A DNA stretch of 37,914 nucleotides, taken from Desulfobacteraceae bacterium. Lineage in GTDB: Bacteria > Desulfobacterota > Desulfobacteria > Desulfobacterales > Desulfosalsimonadaceae. The notes under the pieces were generated by a model. That model saw only the letters and a program-made list of their open reading frames with translations. It made no database searches and was not told the DNA's origin. Shown here piece after piece: positions 7,844 to 15,712 of this stretch. The DNA is taken from NCBI GenBank assembly GCA_003597945.1, contig QZJS01000001.1, positions 1 to 37,914 on the forward strand, in the 5' to 3' direction. Numbering within the stretch: position 1 is the stretch's first letter; every line of letters starts with the position of its first letter. Position numbers and translations under genes: made by a program.

Positions 7844-10059
7844 TATGATTCTCCTGCATGATCAGTTACAATGTTTTCCTGTTTCATAAGTCCGTAATGC
7901 CGCAATCCCTCCAGCATCCCGCCGGCGCATTTCTCACCCGCGAAATAGATATTCCGGCCCCCCTTCAATCCCGACAGTTCCGGGCTGAAATTGGCCACCA
8001 CGACCCCTTTGGGTTCACCGCGCATCATCTCTTCGTCATTTCCGGAATCTCCGCAAACGATGAAATTTGAAAGCGGCGTCTCCCACTTGTAGCTCAGATA
8101 CCGCAGAGCTTTACCCTTGGATGCCCGGTACGGAATAATATCGAGATATTTTTCATGGGAATAGATCAGGGTGTAGCGGCACTTGTGCTTCAACAGGCGT
8201 TCATGAATCATGGAGATACGGTCTTTTTCCGGCGCCATATCGTAACTTGCCTTAAACGGACGCTGGGAGGATTCCTCCTGGTATTCCAGAAAATCGAAAT
8301 CCTTGAGGAGTTCGACAATTTTCTCCCGATTCCAGCCAACCGATATATGGGTTTCCCATCCCTGATCGTATGTACGTTCCCTGCCATAGTAAATTTCCGT
8401 GCCAACGGATGAAACGATCAAATCCGGTGCCGGCACGTTATGCTGAGACAGGATCTCTACAGCCGAATCCACGGTCCGGCCCGTTGCCACGCCGAATCCA
8501 ACCGTATCGGCATTGCCGGAAATCCATTCCAGAAAATCGTCCAGGCGGCTGTTGTCCTCTCCGATCAGGGTGTTGTCGATGTCGGTGACCAGAAAGCAGT
8601 TGATGCCGAGTAAACGTTTGCCGATTGGCGTTGCTGCTTCGGTGGCATCGTCGGGTCTACCCTTTTTGACGACAAGGGGCGCTAACTCTTTCAGATATGC
8701 GCCAGCATGACTGTCCCATGTATAGTATTTCCGAACATTCATGATGCCGTTTTTCGAACAGGTCTTCCACTGTTCTTCATCGGTTAAAAGCTTTTTCAAC
8801 GACCCGCTGATTTCACGAGTGTCCGTGGCATCGATCAGAATGCCGTTTTCACAATTGGCAATGATATCCCGGGGCCCGCCGTCGTCGGTGGCCACAATGG
8901 GCAATCCCGAAGCGGATGCCTCCAGCAGGGTCAGGCCGAAGGGCTCGGTCAGGGCCGGATTGATGAATACCCCGCCCTTGTCCGCGACAATCCGATAAAG
9001 TTCCGGCACCTCCAAAGCAAAATCATGCTTTTTGGGAATGGCCAGTTTCCCATATAGATCATACCGGTCCATGAGCAGCAGCATTTCGGTGAGCACGGAT
9101 TTTTCATTATCACCCATCTCATCGATGTCCTTGCGGATACCCGCGAAAACCGCCAGATTGGCAATGGCCTGGAGTTCCGGGTCCTGACCGTAGGCGGTGA
9201 TCAGGCCGGAAATATTCTTACGCTTGTCCGGCCGGGAAAGAGCCAGGACGATGGGTTTTTCCGGACTGGTTAAAAAACGTTCCAGTTCCTTGAGCAGAGA
9301 TGCCCGGGCGTATTTTTGCAGCTCGCTTTTTGCCGCATCCGGCAGGTGGTCATGGTAATAGGGATGAAACCGGTCGATGTCGATCCCGGGCGGTATCACG
9401 CGGTATTCAGGCAGCTTCGCGTTCTTGTATAGCCCGTACTGGTCCGATATCTCCTGCCGGGTGCTGGTAATGATCATATCGGCGGCGGTAAGAATGTTTT
9501 CTTCAACCCCGATCCGATGATCAATTTTGAATTTTTTATGGATATCAGTTGTTTTCATGCCGTCGGCCAGCAGCTTCTCCTTTTTAGGGATCCCCAGGGA
9601 ATGGCCGGTAAACACGAAGGGAACTCCAAAAATCTGGGAAAGATGCATGGCCACATAACCCGCATCCGGATAATGACCATGCACGATATCGGGCATGTCG
9701 TTTTGGCGCTTGATGAACTTGATGGTTTTATCCACATATTCATCCATATGGGGCCAGAGCAGTTCCTTGCGCATATATTTCCGGCCGCCGCACTGAATGC
9801 GGATGATGCGGCACTTGTCGTTGATTTCTTCCACGGGCCTGGCGTAATCTTGGGAGACCGAAGCATCATCGATGAGCCGCGTAAAAAGATCCACCTTCCG
9901 GACATCCTCCCGCTGGCTCAGATAACGGATCAGCTCGATTACATAGGTCACCTGCCCCCCGGTATCCGCATCCCGTCCCAGCTCGAGACTTTCCGATCGT
10001 ATGAGGCCGTGAACCGAAAACATCTGAATGTAGAGCGGGTCATTTTGTAGATTTTTCAT
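7843..10059 (-). CDS. Sucrose-phosphate synthase fused to sucrose-phosphate phosphatase domain
   Basis: 738 residues. The N-terminal part (about 1-470) is a GT4 glycosyltransferase of the sucrose-phosphate synthase type: FSVHGLIR, LGRDADTGGQ, DIVHGHYPDAGYVA, GHSLG and the nucleotide-sugar site ALTEPFGLTLLEA. The C-terminal part (about 485-738) is a HAD-fold phosphatase with DIDNTLIG (D493, D495), ATGRT, and CGDSGND. Together the two domains would make sucrose from UDP-glucose (or ADP-glucose) and fructose 6-phosphate, then remove the phosphate. The ATG at 10059 was chosen because it begins the conserved N-terminus; a TTG 14 codons earlier is possible. The gene is second in an operon with a PfkB kinase upstream and sucrose phosphorylase overlapping downstream. 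Confidence 0.9.
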   Translation of the reverse strand: MKNLQNDPLYIQMFSVHGLIRSESLELGRDADTGGQVTYVIELIRYLSQREDVRKVDLFTRLIDDASVSQDYARPVEEINDKCRIIRIQCGGRKYMRKELLWPHMDEYVDKTIKFIKRQNDMPDIVHGHYPDAGYVAMHLSQIFGVPFVFTGHSLGIPKKEKLLADGMKTTDIHKKFKIDHRIGVEENILTAADMIITSTRQEISDQYGLYKNAKLPEYRVIPPGIDIDRFHPYYHDHLPDAAKSELQKYARASLLKELERFLTSPEKPIVLALSRPDKRKNISGLITAYGQDPELQAIANLAVFAGIRKDIDEMGDNEKSVLTEMLLLMDRYDLYGKLAIPKKHDFALEVPELYRIVADKGGVFINPALTEPFGLTLLEASASGLPIVATDDGGPRDIIANCENGILIDATDTREISGSLKKLLTDEEQWKTCSKNGIMNVRKYYTWDSHAGAYLKELAPLVVKKGRPDDATEAATPIGKRLLGINCFLVTDIDNTLIGEDNSRLDDFLEWISGNADTVGFGVATGRTVDSAVEILSQHNVPAPDLIVSSVGTEIYYGRERTYDQGWETHISVGWNREKIVELLKDFDFLEYQEESSQRPFKASYDMAPEKDRISMIHERLLKHKCRYTLIYSHEKYLDIIPYRASKGKALRYLSYKWETPLSNFIVCGDSGNDEEMMRGEPKGVVVANFSPELSGLKGGRNIYFAGEKCAGGMLEGLRHYGLMKQENIVTDHAGES

Positions 10060-10138
10060 GATTGTAATCCATTTTAAAATATTATCATTTTGAAATGGCA
10101 ATAACGCGAGTAACTAAAAAATTTAAAACAACTTTAAT

Positions 10139-11116
10139 TTAACTGGCCAAAAACGGTTTATAAAATTCAGCGTCCTCCGGAACGGCTCCGGATATCCCGC
10201 AGATATCAGCCGCAAACGCCGAAGCGGCCTGCAATATTTTATCAATGGGCCACCGGCGGAGATAGCCGAGGGCCAGCACGGCAGCATAGGCGTCTCCGGC
10301 GCCGACCGTGTCAACGACATTTGCGGACGTTAAGCCCACGGTTTCCCGGATGCCTCCCCGCGTATAAAGCCGGCTCCCCTTCTCACCCCGGGTCAGGGCG
10401 ATCCATTCGATTCCAAAGTTATTCATCAGCCAGGCCGCAAAGGCATCCGTTTCCTGATGTTGTCGATTAAAAAGATACTGAAGAAAAAAAAGTTCCTGAT
10501 CGTTTAATTTCAGAATATCGGCCTGCTCCAGCGAGCTGGTTATAACACCGTCCGGATATGTTACCGGTCGCAAATTGATATCAAAAAACGTCGTGGTTGA
10601 CGCCGGCCTGCCGGCAAGAAATTTCTGCACGCGCGAATAACTTTCCGGAGTTCGCTGCGCCAGCGTGCCGAAATAAATCATTTCCGCATTTCCAGCGCTC
10701 CAGACATGGGTCCCGGCATCACTGGAATCCACGGAACCGCCGCCCGGCATTTCCTTTCGGCCACATTGAGCGCTTTTATCGTTTTTGAGGGTGTCCGGGA
10801 ACATATCGTCCAGCACGATATGATCATAGGCCGTATCCGGCAGAATTTCGAACCGGTGAGAACCGTCATCTTCCATTACCACATTGACCCGGCCGGTGGG
10901 ATGGACGGCATCGGTCTGGATGAACCTGTCATCAAAGTTCAGCGTTTTCAGCCGGGAGCGGATATATTCCCCGTCCGCATCCCGCCCCACCCGGGAGACA
11001 AAACGAACGGGCAGGCCGAAACGATGCAGGTGATAGGCAAAATTAAACGGGGCCCCGCCGATCCTGCGGTAATTAGGAAAAACATCGAGCAATATTTCAC
11101 CCGGAGCAATTATCAT
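10139..11116 (-). CDS. PfkB-family carbohydrate kinase, probable fructokinase
   Basis: 325 residues. PfkB marks: the N-terminal GEILLDVFP, the sugar-binding RIGGAPFNFAYHLHRFG, GRDADG, and the ATP/anion-hole motif DTVGAGDAYAA with catalytic D275. About 35 extra residues around 120-150 (Gly/Ser-rich) are not typical. It is the first gene of the sucrose operon and would phosphorylate the fructose released by the phosphorylase, returning it to fructose 6-phosphate for the synthase. AAGGATTAG precedes the ATG. Substrate assignment to fructose comes from context as much as from sequence. Confidence 0.85.
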   Translation of the reverse strand: MIIAPGEILLDVFPNYRRIGGAPFNFAYHLHRFGLPVRFVSRVGRDADGEYIRSRLKTLNFDDRFIQTDAVHPTGRVNVVMEDDGSHRFEILPDTAYDHIVLDDMFPDTLKNDKSAQCGRKEMPGGGSVDSSDAGTHVWSAGNAEMIYFGTLAQRTPESYSRVQKFLAGRPASTTTFFDINLRPVTYPDGVITSSLEQADILKLNDQELFFLQYLFNRQHQETDAFAAWLMNNFGIEWIALTRGEKGSRLYTRGGIRETVGLTSANVVDTVGAGDAYAAVLALGYLRRWPIDKILQAASAFAADICGISGAVPEDAEFYKPFLAS

Positions 11117-11147
11117 TCTAATCCTTATTTCATTTATAATTTCATAA

Positions 11148-11176
11148 ACAATACAGTATAATGTTTATTTTGTCAA
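11148..11176 (-). promoter_or_regulatory. Candidate sigma-70 promoter of the sucrose operon
   Basis: On the minus strand a perfect -35 TTGACA (11171-11176) is followed after 17 nt by TATTGT (11148-11153, 4 of 6). The kinase ATG is about 32 nt from the -10. The surrounding DNA is AT-rich and has no coding potential. Confidence 0.5.
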
Positions 11177-11374
11177 CCATAAGGATATAACGACATAGTA
11201 ATAAGAATAGACTTACCGAACAAATGCCTCCGATCAAAATATTGTTTCGGGAGGATGGTTTTTCCCATTCCCAAAGCCATAAATCAATCCGAATAGAATC
11301 GATCGGATTGGCCGCGCCATCAAAAACTGTGTCATTGAAAACTTGACAAAATGGCCATAAGGATCATTATGGCC
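11177..11374. promoter_or_regulatory. Shared CCATAAGGAT boxes and GGCCATAA operator in the divergent intergenic region
   Basis: The 10-mer CCATAAGGAT occurs at 11177-11186, next to the sucrose-operon -35, and at 11355-11364, inside the promoter of the PCC-protein gene. The second copy is half of a perfect inverted repeat GGCCATAA (11353-11360) / TTATGGCC (11367-11374); a further half-site, TGCCATAA, is at 11384-11391. The arrangement suggests one regulator acting on both divergent promoters. Nothing else was seen in this roughly 300-base gap. Confidence 0.45.
11343..11370 (+). promoter_or_regulatory. Candidate promoter for the PCC/DUF296 gene
   Basis: -35 TTGACA (11343-11348), 16-nt spacer, -10 CATTAT (11365-11370, 4 of 6). 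The GGCCATAA inverted repeat covers the spacer and -10, the position expected of a repressor site. Confidence 0.45.
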
Positions 11375-11422
11375 GTATATGTATGCCATAAATGAAAAAG
11401 CGTATATCCATCGGAGACGATA

Positions 11423-11845
11423 ATGAAAAAGGTTGAAAAACATTCGGTTTACATGGGCAGACTTTCCCATGGCGCGGACCTTCTGGAGGAATTAAACCGG
11501 CTGTGCGGGGAATCAAACATTCAATGCGGCCGGGTCGAGGCCATCGGCGCGGTCCAGCGCGCGTGCCTCGGATATTATGATCAATCCCGGCGGGAATATA
11601 AATTCAATACCATAGACGCTCCTCTGGAGATTTTAAAACTTTCCGGAAACGTCTCCATAAAAGACGGTACTCCCATGGTTCATGTCCATATCACCCTTGC
11701 CGACGAAAACGGACGGGCATTCGGCGGTCATCTTGGGCCGGGTACCATCATCTTCGCGTGCGAATGCATCATCGAATCATTTGAAGGGCCGGCGTTTCAA
11801 CGAATCCACGATGAACAAACAGGCCTTCCCCTATGGGGCATCTGA
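11423..11845 (+). CDS. PCC-domain (DUF296) protein
   Basis: 140 residues, a single PPC/PCC domain: GADLLEELNRLC near the start, VEAIGAVQRACLGYYD, the metal-binding-type HVHITLAD and GGHL, and a closing EGPAFQRIHDEQTGLPLW. This fold forms trimers. In plants it is attached to AT-hook proteins; free-standing bacterial versions are common and their role is unknown. It is a lone plus-strand gene between the sucrose operon and a convergent MBL/VOC pair. Its promoter overlaps a palindrome. Confidence 0.85.
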   Translation: MKKVEKHSVYMGRLSHGADLLEELNRLCGESNIQCGRVEAIGAVQRACLGYYDQSRREYKFNTIDAPLEILKLSGNVSIKDGTPMVHVHITLADENGRAFGGHLGPGTIIFACECIIESFEGPAFQRIHDEQTGLPLWGI

Positions 11846-11862
11846 TTGACCTTGTGTTTTTG

Positions 11863-12621
11863 TTATGGCGAAACTGCCGGGATTTCCCGGACCGCGGCAA
11901 ATCCCGGGTCATGAAGGGGAATGAGAATTTCGGCGGTTTCCTTGATCCGTCGCATGATATCATAAGCCTCATAAACATTGACGTGGGTCCCCGGCGGAAT
12001 CACGTCCATTTCCATGGCGCGGATCTCTTTTGGCGGATAAAAATTTTCCATGATCACGCAAAACCCCGTAATAACGGCAGTCCCGCGGGATGTTTCAATC
12101 AGGACGGACAGGCCCCCGTCGGTATGCACCGGGGTGTGCATGACCGAGACGCCCTCAACGATTTCCCGGTCACCGGAGACGATCTCGATCTGCCCGTTTT
12201 CCTCGATTTCTTCGATATAATCCTCAAGATACCGATAATCGAGCGGATGCGGATCATGTATCCGGGCAAGTTCCTTTTCATGAACAAAAAACCGGGCGTT
12301 TTCGCATTTATAGTCATTTTCGCAATGGTCATTGTGAAGATGGGTATGGATGACGATATCGATATCCGCGGGCGTGAGCCCGTAGAGGGCCAGCCCCTCT
12401 TCAAACGTGTAAATCTTTCCGCCGACGGCCTTTTCCCGATCATCAGACACAATGGGATTCATCTCACCGGTATCCACCAGTATCCGGGAATCCCCTCCTT
12501 CGAGGTACCAGGAATATATCGGGATTGTATAGGGTTTTCCGTAATCATGCTGATAGGTCATCATTCCCTTGTCAAAAACCTTGGTACCCATGACGATGGG
12601 GTGAATTTTATATGTATGCAT
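11863..12621 (-). CDS. MBL-fold metallo-hydrolase, N-acyl homoserine lactonase-like
   Basis: 252 residues from the ATG at 12621, which has AGGAGG 6 nt upstream; a longer frame starts at 12645 but lacks this. The zinc motif THLHNDH gives H94, H96, D98 and H99. Later ligands are the His in HTPVHTDGG and IPLHD. At the place where AHL lactonases such as AiiA have the metal-bridging Asp, this protein has GFCVIMENF, so a ligand may be missing. It is the second gene after a VOC protein on the same strand. The overall resemblance is to the lactonase family, but the substrate cannot be deduced. Confidence 0.8.
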   Translation of the reverse strand: MHTYKIHPIVMGTKVFDKGMMTYQHDYGKPYTIPIYSWYLEGGDSRILVDTGEMNPIVSDDREKAVGGKIYTFEEGLALYGLTPADIDIVIHTHLHNDHCENDYKCENARFFVHEKELARIHDPHPLDYRYLEDYIEEIEENGQIEIVSGDREIVEGVSVMHTPVHTDGGLSVLIETSRGTAVITGFCVIMENFYPPKEIRAMEMDVIPPGTHVNVYEAYDIMRRIKETAEILIPLHDPGFAAVREIPAVSP

Positions 12622-12729
12622 CACATACCTCCTCATCATTACCATCGCATCGCTGAAAACAACCGGCGGGATATTTCATCGGATTATCCCAGCGCTTTGC
12701 TTTTTTCATGGTAGATGTATTTATCCTGT

Positions 12730-13305
12730 TCAATCAAGACATGATGCAATTGCATCCGAGAGTTCACGCGCTTCGGCAGTGGGCAGCGAAATGGACGCCT
12801 TGCCGCCGCCGGGATGAGCAAAGGTGACGGTGCAACCCCCGCCGTTTTTGACAACTGAAAACCGCCGGCCCGGTGGCATTTTTTCCGAATCGGCGAGCCA
12901 GTCGTCGGGATGAAATTGGGCCACCTGAATCAAAACGCCGAAAGCGTCCCGGGGATGAATGAAAAGCTCCTTCCACATCTCCCCGAGATCCGCGCGGCCG
13001 AAATAGGGAATGTTTTCTTCTTCCAGAAACCGCCTGAATTTTTCAATGTCCGGGGTTTCCAGGGTGATGTGATGAACGCCCCCTTCCCGCTTGCTTAAAA
13101 AGCCGTCGAGAAAGCTGCCCGAACCCGTGGGATGCATCAGCTCAAGGCGGGACAGATCGCCCAGGGAAAACATCTGCCATACGTATTTCATGTTGGGGTC
13201 TTCCATCCCCGCGCCGGGAACAGCCCCCAGCAGTTTGCTGAAAAATCGTAAAGCCCGATCGTAATCGTTTACGGCAATGGAAACGTGATCAATTCTGGAT
13301 ATCAT
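12730..13305 (-). CDS. VOC-family protein, methylmalonyl-CoA epimerase-like
   Basis: 191 residues. The first 130 or so form a vicinal-oxygen-chelate domain: RIDHVSIAVNDYDRALRFF, LELMHPTG, GGVHHITLETPDIEKF and a late HPRDAFGVLIQVAQ, which supply typical His/Glu metal ligands. The layout is like methylmalonyl-CoA epimerase, but a C-terminal extension of about 55 residues is unusual for that enzyme. ATG at 13305 has GGAG 8 nt upstream. It is followed on the same strand by the MBL hydrolase after a gap of about 108 nt, possibly in one operon. Function is uncertain: epimerase, glyoxalase-like or dioxygenase-like. Confidence 0.75.
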   Translation of the reverse strand: MISRIDHVSIAVNDYDRALRFFSKLLGAVPGAGMEDPNMKYVWQMFSLGDLSRLELMHPTGSGSFLDGFLSKREGGVHHITLETPDIEKFRRFLEEENIPYFGRADLGEMWKELFIHPRDAFGVLIQVAQFHPDDWLADSEKMPPGRRFSVVKNGGGCTVTFAHPGGGKASISLPTAEARELSDAIASCLD

Positions 13306-13679
13306 GTCTGCACTCCCTTTTGGTTTACGGCCGCGGCAAAACAAGCCGGGCGATTCTGAAACCGTTCATTTTGATTCCTCGTATCGCTTAAGACGGCGTC
13401 GGGTCAAGGTCAAAAGCATGCAAAGAACGTTTTAAAGGTTGATCGCGTTAACCGAATTGGATATTTGTAAAAGCCTGAATTTGATCTTACAGTTGATGTC
13501 AGATTTTACCCGGATTTGTGATGTCCCAAGGAGACTTGTAACCCAAAATATGGTGTTTCATTGAAATTAAATAGGTTACAGCATGTTATCGACAGTGCTC
13601 ACTCTATAATCAAACTGCAATGGTGCACCTTTCCAAAAATTCAGAAAATATCTTTCTTGCATTTTGGAAGGGTCGCCCT
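13306..13679. other. Left edge of the accessory island, no gene seen
   Basis: AT-richer intergenic DNA. It holds two loose inverted repeats: TGTAACC/GGTTACA (13537-13543, 13574-13580) and TTCCAAAAAT/ATTTTGGAA (13631-13640, 13661-13669). The second lies just upstream of the toxin-antitoxin promoter and may be regulatory. Confidence 0.5.
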
Positions 13680-13699
13680 TAGAATCTTACCAGTAAGAT
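13657..13699 (+). promoter_or_regulatory. Promoter with overlapping operator of the AbrB/PIN pair
   Basis: -35-like TTGCAT (13657-13662), 17-nt spacer, -10 TAGAAT (13680-13685, 5 of 6). A perfect inverted repeat, ATCTTAC-CA-GTAAGAT (13684-13699), begins in the -10 and covers the likely start site. This is the usual arrangement for autorepression by an AbrB-type antitoxin dimer. GGGGG (13711-13715) is the ribosome site. Confidence 0.65.
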
Positions 13700-13722
13700 A
13701 AACATATTTTGGGGGATTAATC

Positions 13723-13986
13723 ATGGCTAATTTATCAACCACAAAGATGTCGTCCAAGGGGCAAGTGGTTATTCCTGAGGACATAAGAAAACAACTCAAT
13801 TTAAAGGAAGGTTCTCAATTTGTCGTGCTTGGCGACAAGGATGTTGTTATTTTAAAAAATATCAGCCCGCCATCCATAGATGAATTTGACGAATTAATAG
13901 CCAAGGCAAGAAAAAAGGCTAAAGCAGCCGGAGTAAAAAAATCAGATGTTGAGCATGCCATATCAAAAGTTCGAGGCAAAAAATGA
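13723..13986 (+). CDS. AbrB/SpoVT-type antitoxin
   Basis: 87 residues. The N-terminal SpoVT/AbrB swapped-hairpin DNA-binding domain (about 5-50) has MSSKGQVVIPEDIRKQL and GSQFVVLGD. The C-terminal part (about 53-87) is a charged, lysine-rich helix expected to bind and block the toxin. It overlaps the downstream PIN gene by ATGA. The upstream palindrome at 13684-13699 is the likely autoregulatory operator. It is the antitoxin of a type II toxin-antitoxin pair. Confidence 0.88.
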   Translation: MANLSTTKMSSKGQVVIPEDIRKQLNLKEGSQFVVLGDKDVVILKNISPPSIDEFDELIAKARKKAKAAGVKKSDVEHAISKVRGKK

Positions 13987-14387
13987 AGATTGTCCTCGAT
14001 ACAAATGTTTTCATATCAGGGATATTTTTTCATGGACCTCCCGCTCAAATCCTTGAAGCTTGGAAAAAATCCAAGCTTCAGATTGTTTTATCCAAAGAAA
14101 TCATAGAAGAGTATCAGCGCGTTGCCGAGACTTTGGCAGATAAATTTCCGGGAGTTGAAATCTCTTCAATAATTGAGATGGTTGCCGTTCACAGCGAAAT
14201 CATTGACACTGAGGGCATTGAAGTCCTCGAGTGTGAAGATCCTGATGACAATAAATTTTTCGAATGCGCAATCGCGAGCAAAGCTAAATTAATCGTTAGT
14301 GGAGATAAACACCTATTAAAAATTTCAGGCTATAAGAATATAGTTGTCTACAAACCGCGGGATTTTGTTGATTTGTATCTGAAATAA
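13983..14387 (+). CDS. PIN-domain toxin (putative RNase)
   Basis: 134 residues of the PIN fold, in the COG1569-like group. Acidic active-site residues visible are D6 (VLDTNVF), E42/E43 (IIEEYQ), D88/D89 (PDDN) and D108 (SGDKHLL). It would cut RNA with Mg2+ when free of the AbrB antitoxin. Its ATG overlaps the antitoxin stop by 4 nt, so translation is coupled. An 11-bp perfect hairpin (14054-14080) lies in the early coding region and might slow translation (inference). Confidence 0.88.
   Translation: MKIVLDTNVFISGIFFHGPPAQILEAWKKSKLQIVLSKEIIEEYQRVAETLADKFPGVEISSIIEMVAVHSEIIDTEGIEVLECEDPDDNKFFECAIASKAKLIVSGDKHLLKISGYKNIVVYKPRDFVDLYLK
14054..14080 (+). repeat. Perfect intragenic hairpin in the PIN toxin gene
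   Basis: TGAAGCTTGGA (14054-14064), loop AAAAA, TCCAAGCTTCA (14070-14080). All 11 base pairs match. It encodes part of ILEAWKKSKLQ. Confidence 0.7.
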
Positions 14388-14456
14388 GACTTTGAACCAC
14401 CGGCCTTTCAGAAATAACGGCCAATTGTAACCAACCCTTTTAACAGGAGGTGCATT

Positions 14457-15294
14457 ATGAATGTTTCAGAAGCGATCAGAAATTTTATGGAATACCAGAA
14501 AATGAACTCGGGAAAAAAATACGGTCAAGAATTATCAGCTGTTTCTTGACAGATTCAACTCGCGGTTCGGTGATCAGGATATTCAATCTGTTGCACCGGA
14601 AGAGATTCTCAGTTTCCTGGTCCAAGACACAGAAAATCAAAAGCAAACCACCAAGCGATTCAAATACATTCTTCTTAAAACTCTTTTCAATTTTATCAAA
14701 AATGCTTTCGATTCAAGTTTTGTAAATCCCTGCGATTCGTCTATTCTGAAAAAGACATTCCGCGTATCCAAGGGCCGTCAATGGTCAATTCTGGAAAAGG
14801 ACATTATAGATGAATGCATCTTCAGATCGGATAATCCCCGGAATCGATTGATGCTGGAACTCATGGCCAGGGGCGGCATGCGCATCGGGGAAGTTCTGAA
14901 ACTCAGGGCAATGGATGTTGATGATTGCAAGCTCTTTCTGCTGAATCCCAAAAGAGGACGCCCGAATGAATTTGTCTTTATCCCCAAAAAAATAGCGGAC
15001 AGGCTAAAAGAATATATCCGCATAAAACAGATAGAACCCCACCAGAGAATTTTCCCCCTCGGTTATACCGGTGCAAGGCAAATCGTTAAAAAGGCCGGCC
15101 GGAAGATCGGCGTTGACATTTCTCCACATGACCTCAGACGGCATGCGGCCACCTATGCCAGCCGATCCGGCGCACCCATTGAAATTGTCAGCAAGATCAT
15201 TCTCCGGCATGCCAATCTTTCAACAACTCAACGCTATTTGGGGAAAGTGAGCGATTCCGAAGCCATGCGATGGATTGAAAACATATTTCATTGA
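14457..15294 (+). pseudogene. XerC/D-like tyrosine recombinase broken by a one-base frameshift
   Basis: The ATG at 14457 has GGAGG 6 nt upstream. The first frame runs MNVSEAIRNF to NSGKK and then stops after about 31 codons. Skipping one base in the A7 run at 14513-14519 restores an open frame to 15294 and gives a protein of about 278 residues: an N-terminal core-binding domain (NYQLFLDRFN) and a catalytic domain with RGGMRIGE (Arg), SPHDLRRHAA (His-x-x-Arg), LRHANLS (His) and the QRYLG tyrosine. All catalytic residues remain, so the lesion is recent, a sequencing slip in a homopolymer, or slippage-dependent expression. It lies just after the toxin-antitoxin pair and is a plausible mobilising enzyme for the island. 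Confidence 0.85.
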
Positions 15295-15311
15295 TGCAAA
15301 GAAAAAAAGAC

Positions 15312-15335
15312 CGGGGTTGGCTTCGTCCAGCCCCG
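15312..15335. terminator. Stem-loop after the recombinase gene
   Basis: CGGGGTTGG, loop CTTCGT, CCAGCCCCG: nine pairs including one G-T. The A-rich run before it gives a T-tract on the minus strand, so it is a good factor-independent terminator for minus-strand transcription. On the plus strand the tail is weak (ATTTGCTC). Confidence 0.6.
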
Positions 15336-15712
15336 ATTTGCTCATTTCAAAACAATATCAAATATCTATATCTTGTATGTCATTAAAGCGAGGAATGTTG
15401 AAGGGCGTTATCGATAGTCCTCGTCTCTGGTAAATTTCGCATTACTGATACTTTAACCACATTCAAAATATTCAAACTCCGCATTTTTTCTTTACTGACA
15501 GTCTATAGATGGCAAGCCGCTGAACGAAAAATATTGACTCCTGCTGAGAAATGAAATAAAGTGTAAAACAGCGTTGTTCTTATAATAAGGCTGCGCTATT
15601 GGGCGTTATTCTTATAATAAGGATACGCTGTGCCAGTTCGGATTCCCGGCTGGATCCCCGTATCAATTTTTTAAAGTGAGCGGGCTTCTAATAACTCTTT
15701 TAGGAGCTACTC
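15336..15712. other. Gap between recombinase and HNH genes
   Basis: No gene seen. Its only clear structure is the tandem repeat at 15571-15634, listed separately. The HNH ribosome site (AGGAG) is at its right end. Confidence 0.5.
15571..15634 (+). repeat. Two tandem 32-bp repeats
   Basis: Unit 1 (15571-15602) and unit 2 (15603-15634) share a 27-bp block with about four mismatches, centred on TTCTTATAATAAGG and bounded by GCGTT and CGCT. The core CTTAT-A-ATAAG is itself an inverted repeat. They lie about 80 bp upstream of the HNH gene. Possible roles are a regulator site or a recombination site. Confidence 0.6.

Noticed and set aside
12668-12690. GGGATA/TATCCC stem between the VOC and MBL genes
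   Set aside because: Only six pairs, no T-run, and no further support for a regulatory role.
11833-12714. 293-codon plus-strand open frame
   Set aside because: Opposite the MBL hydrolase gene, whose zinc motif and ribosome site are clear.
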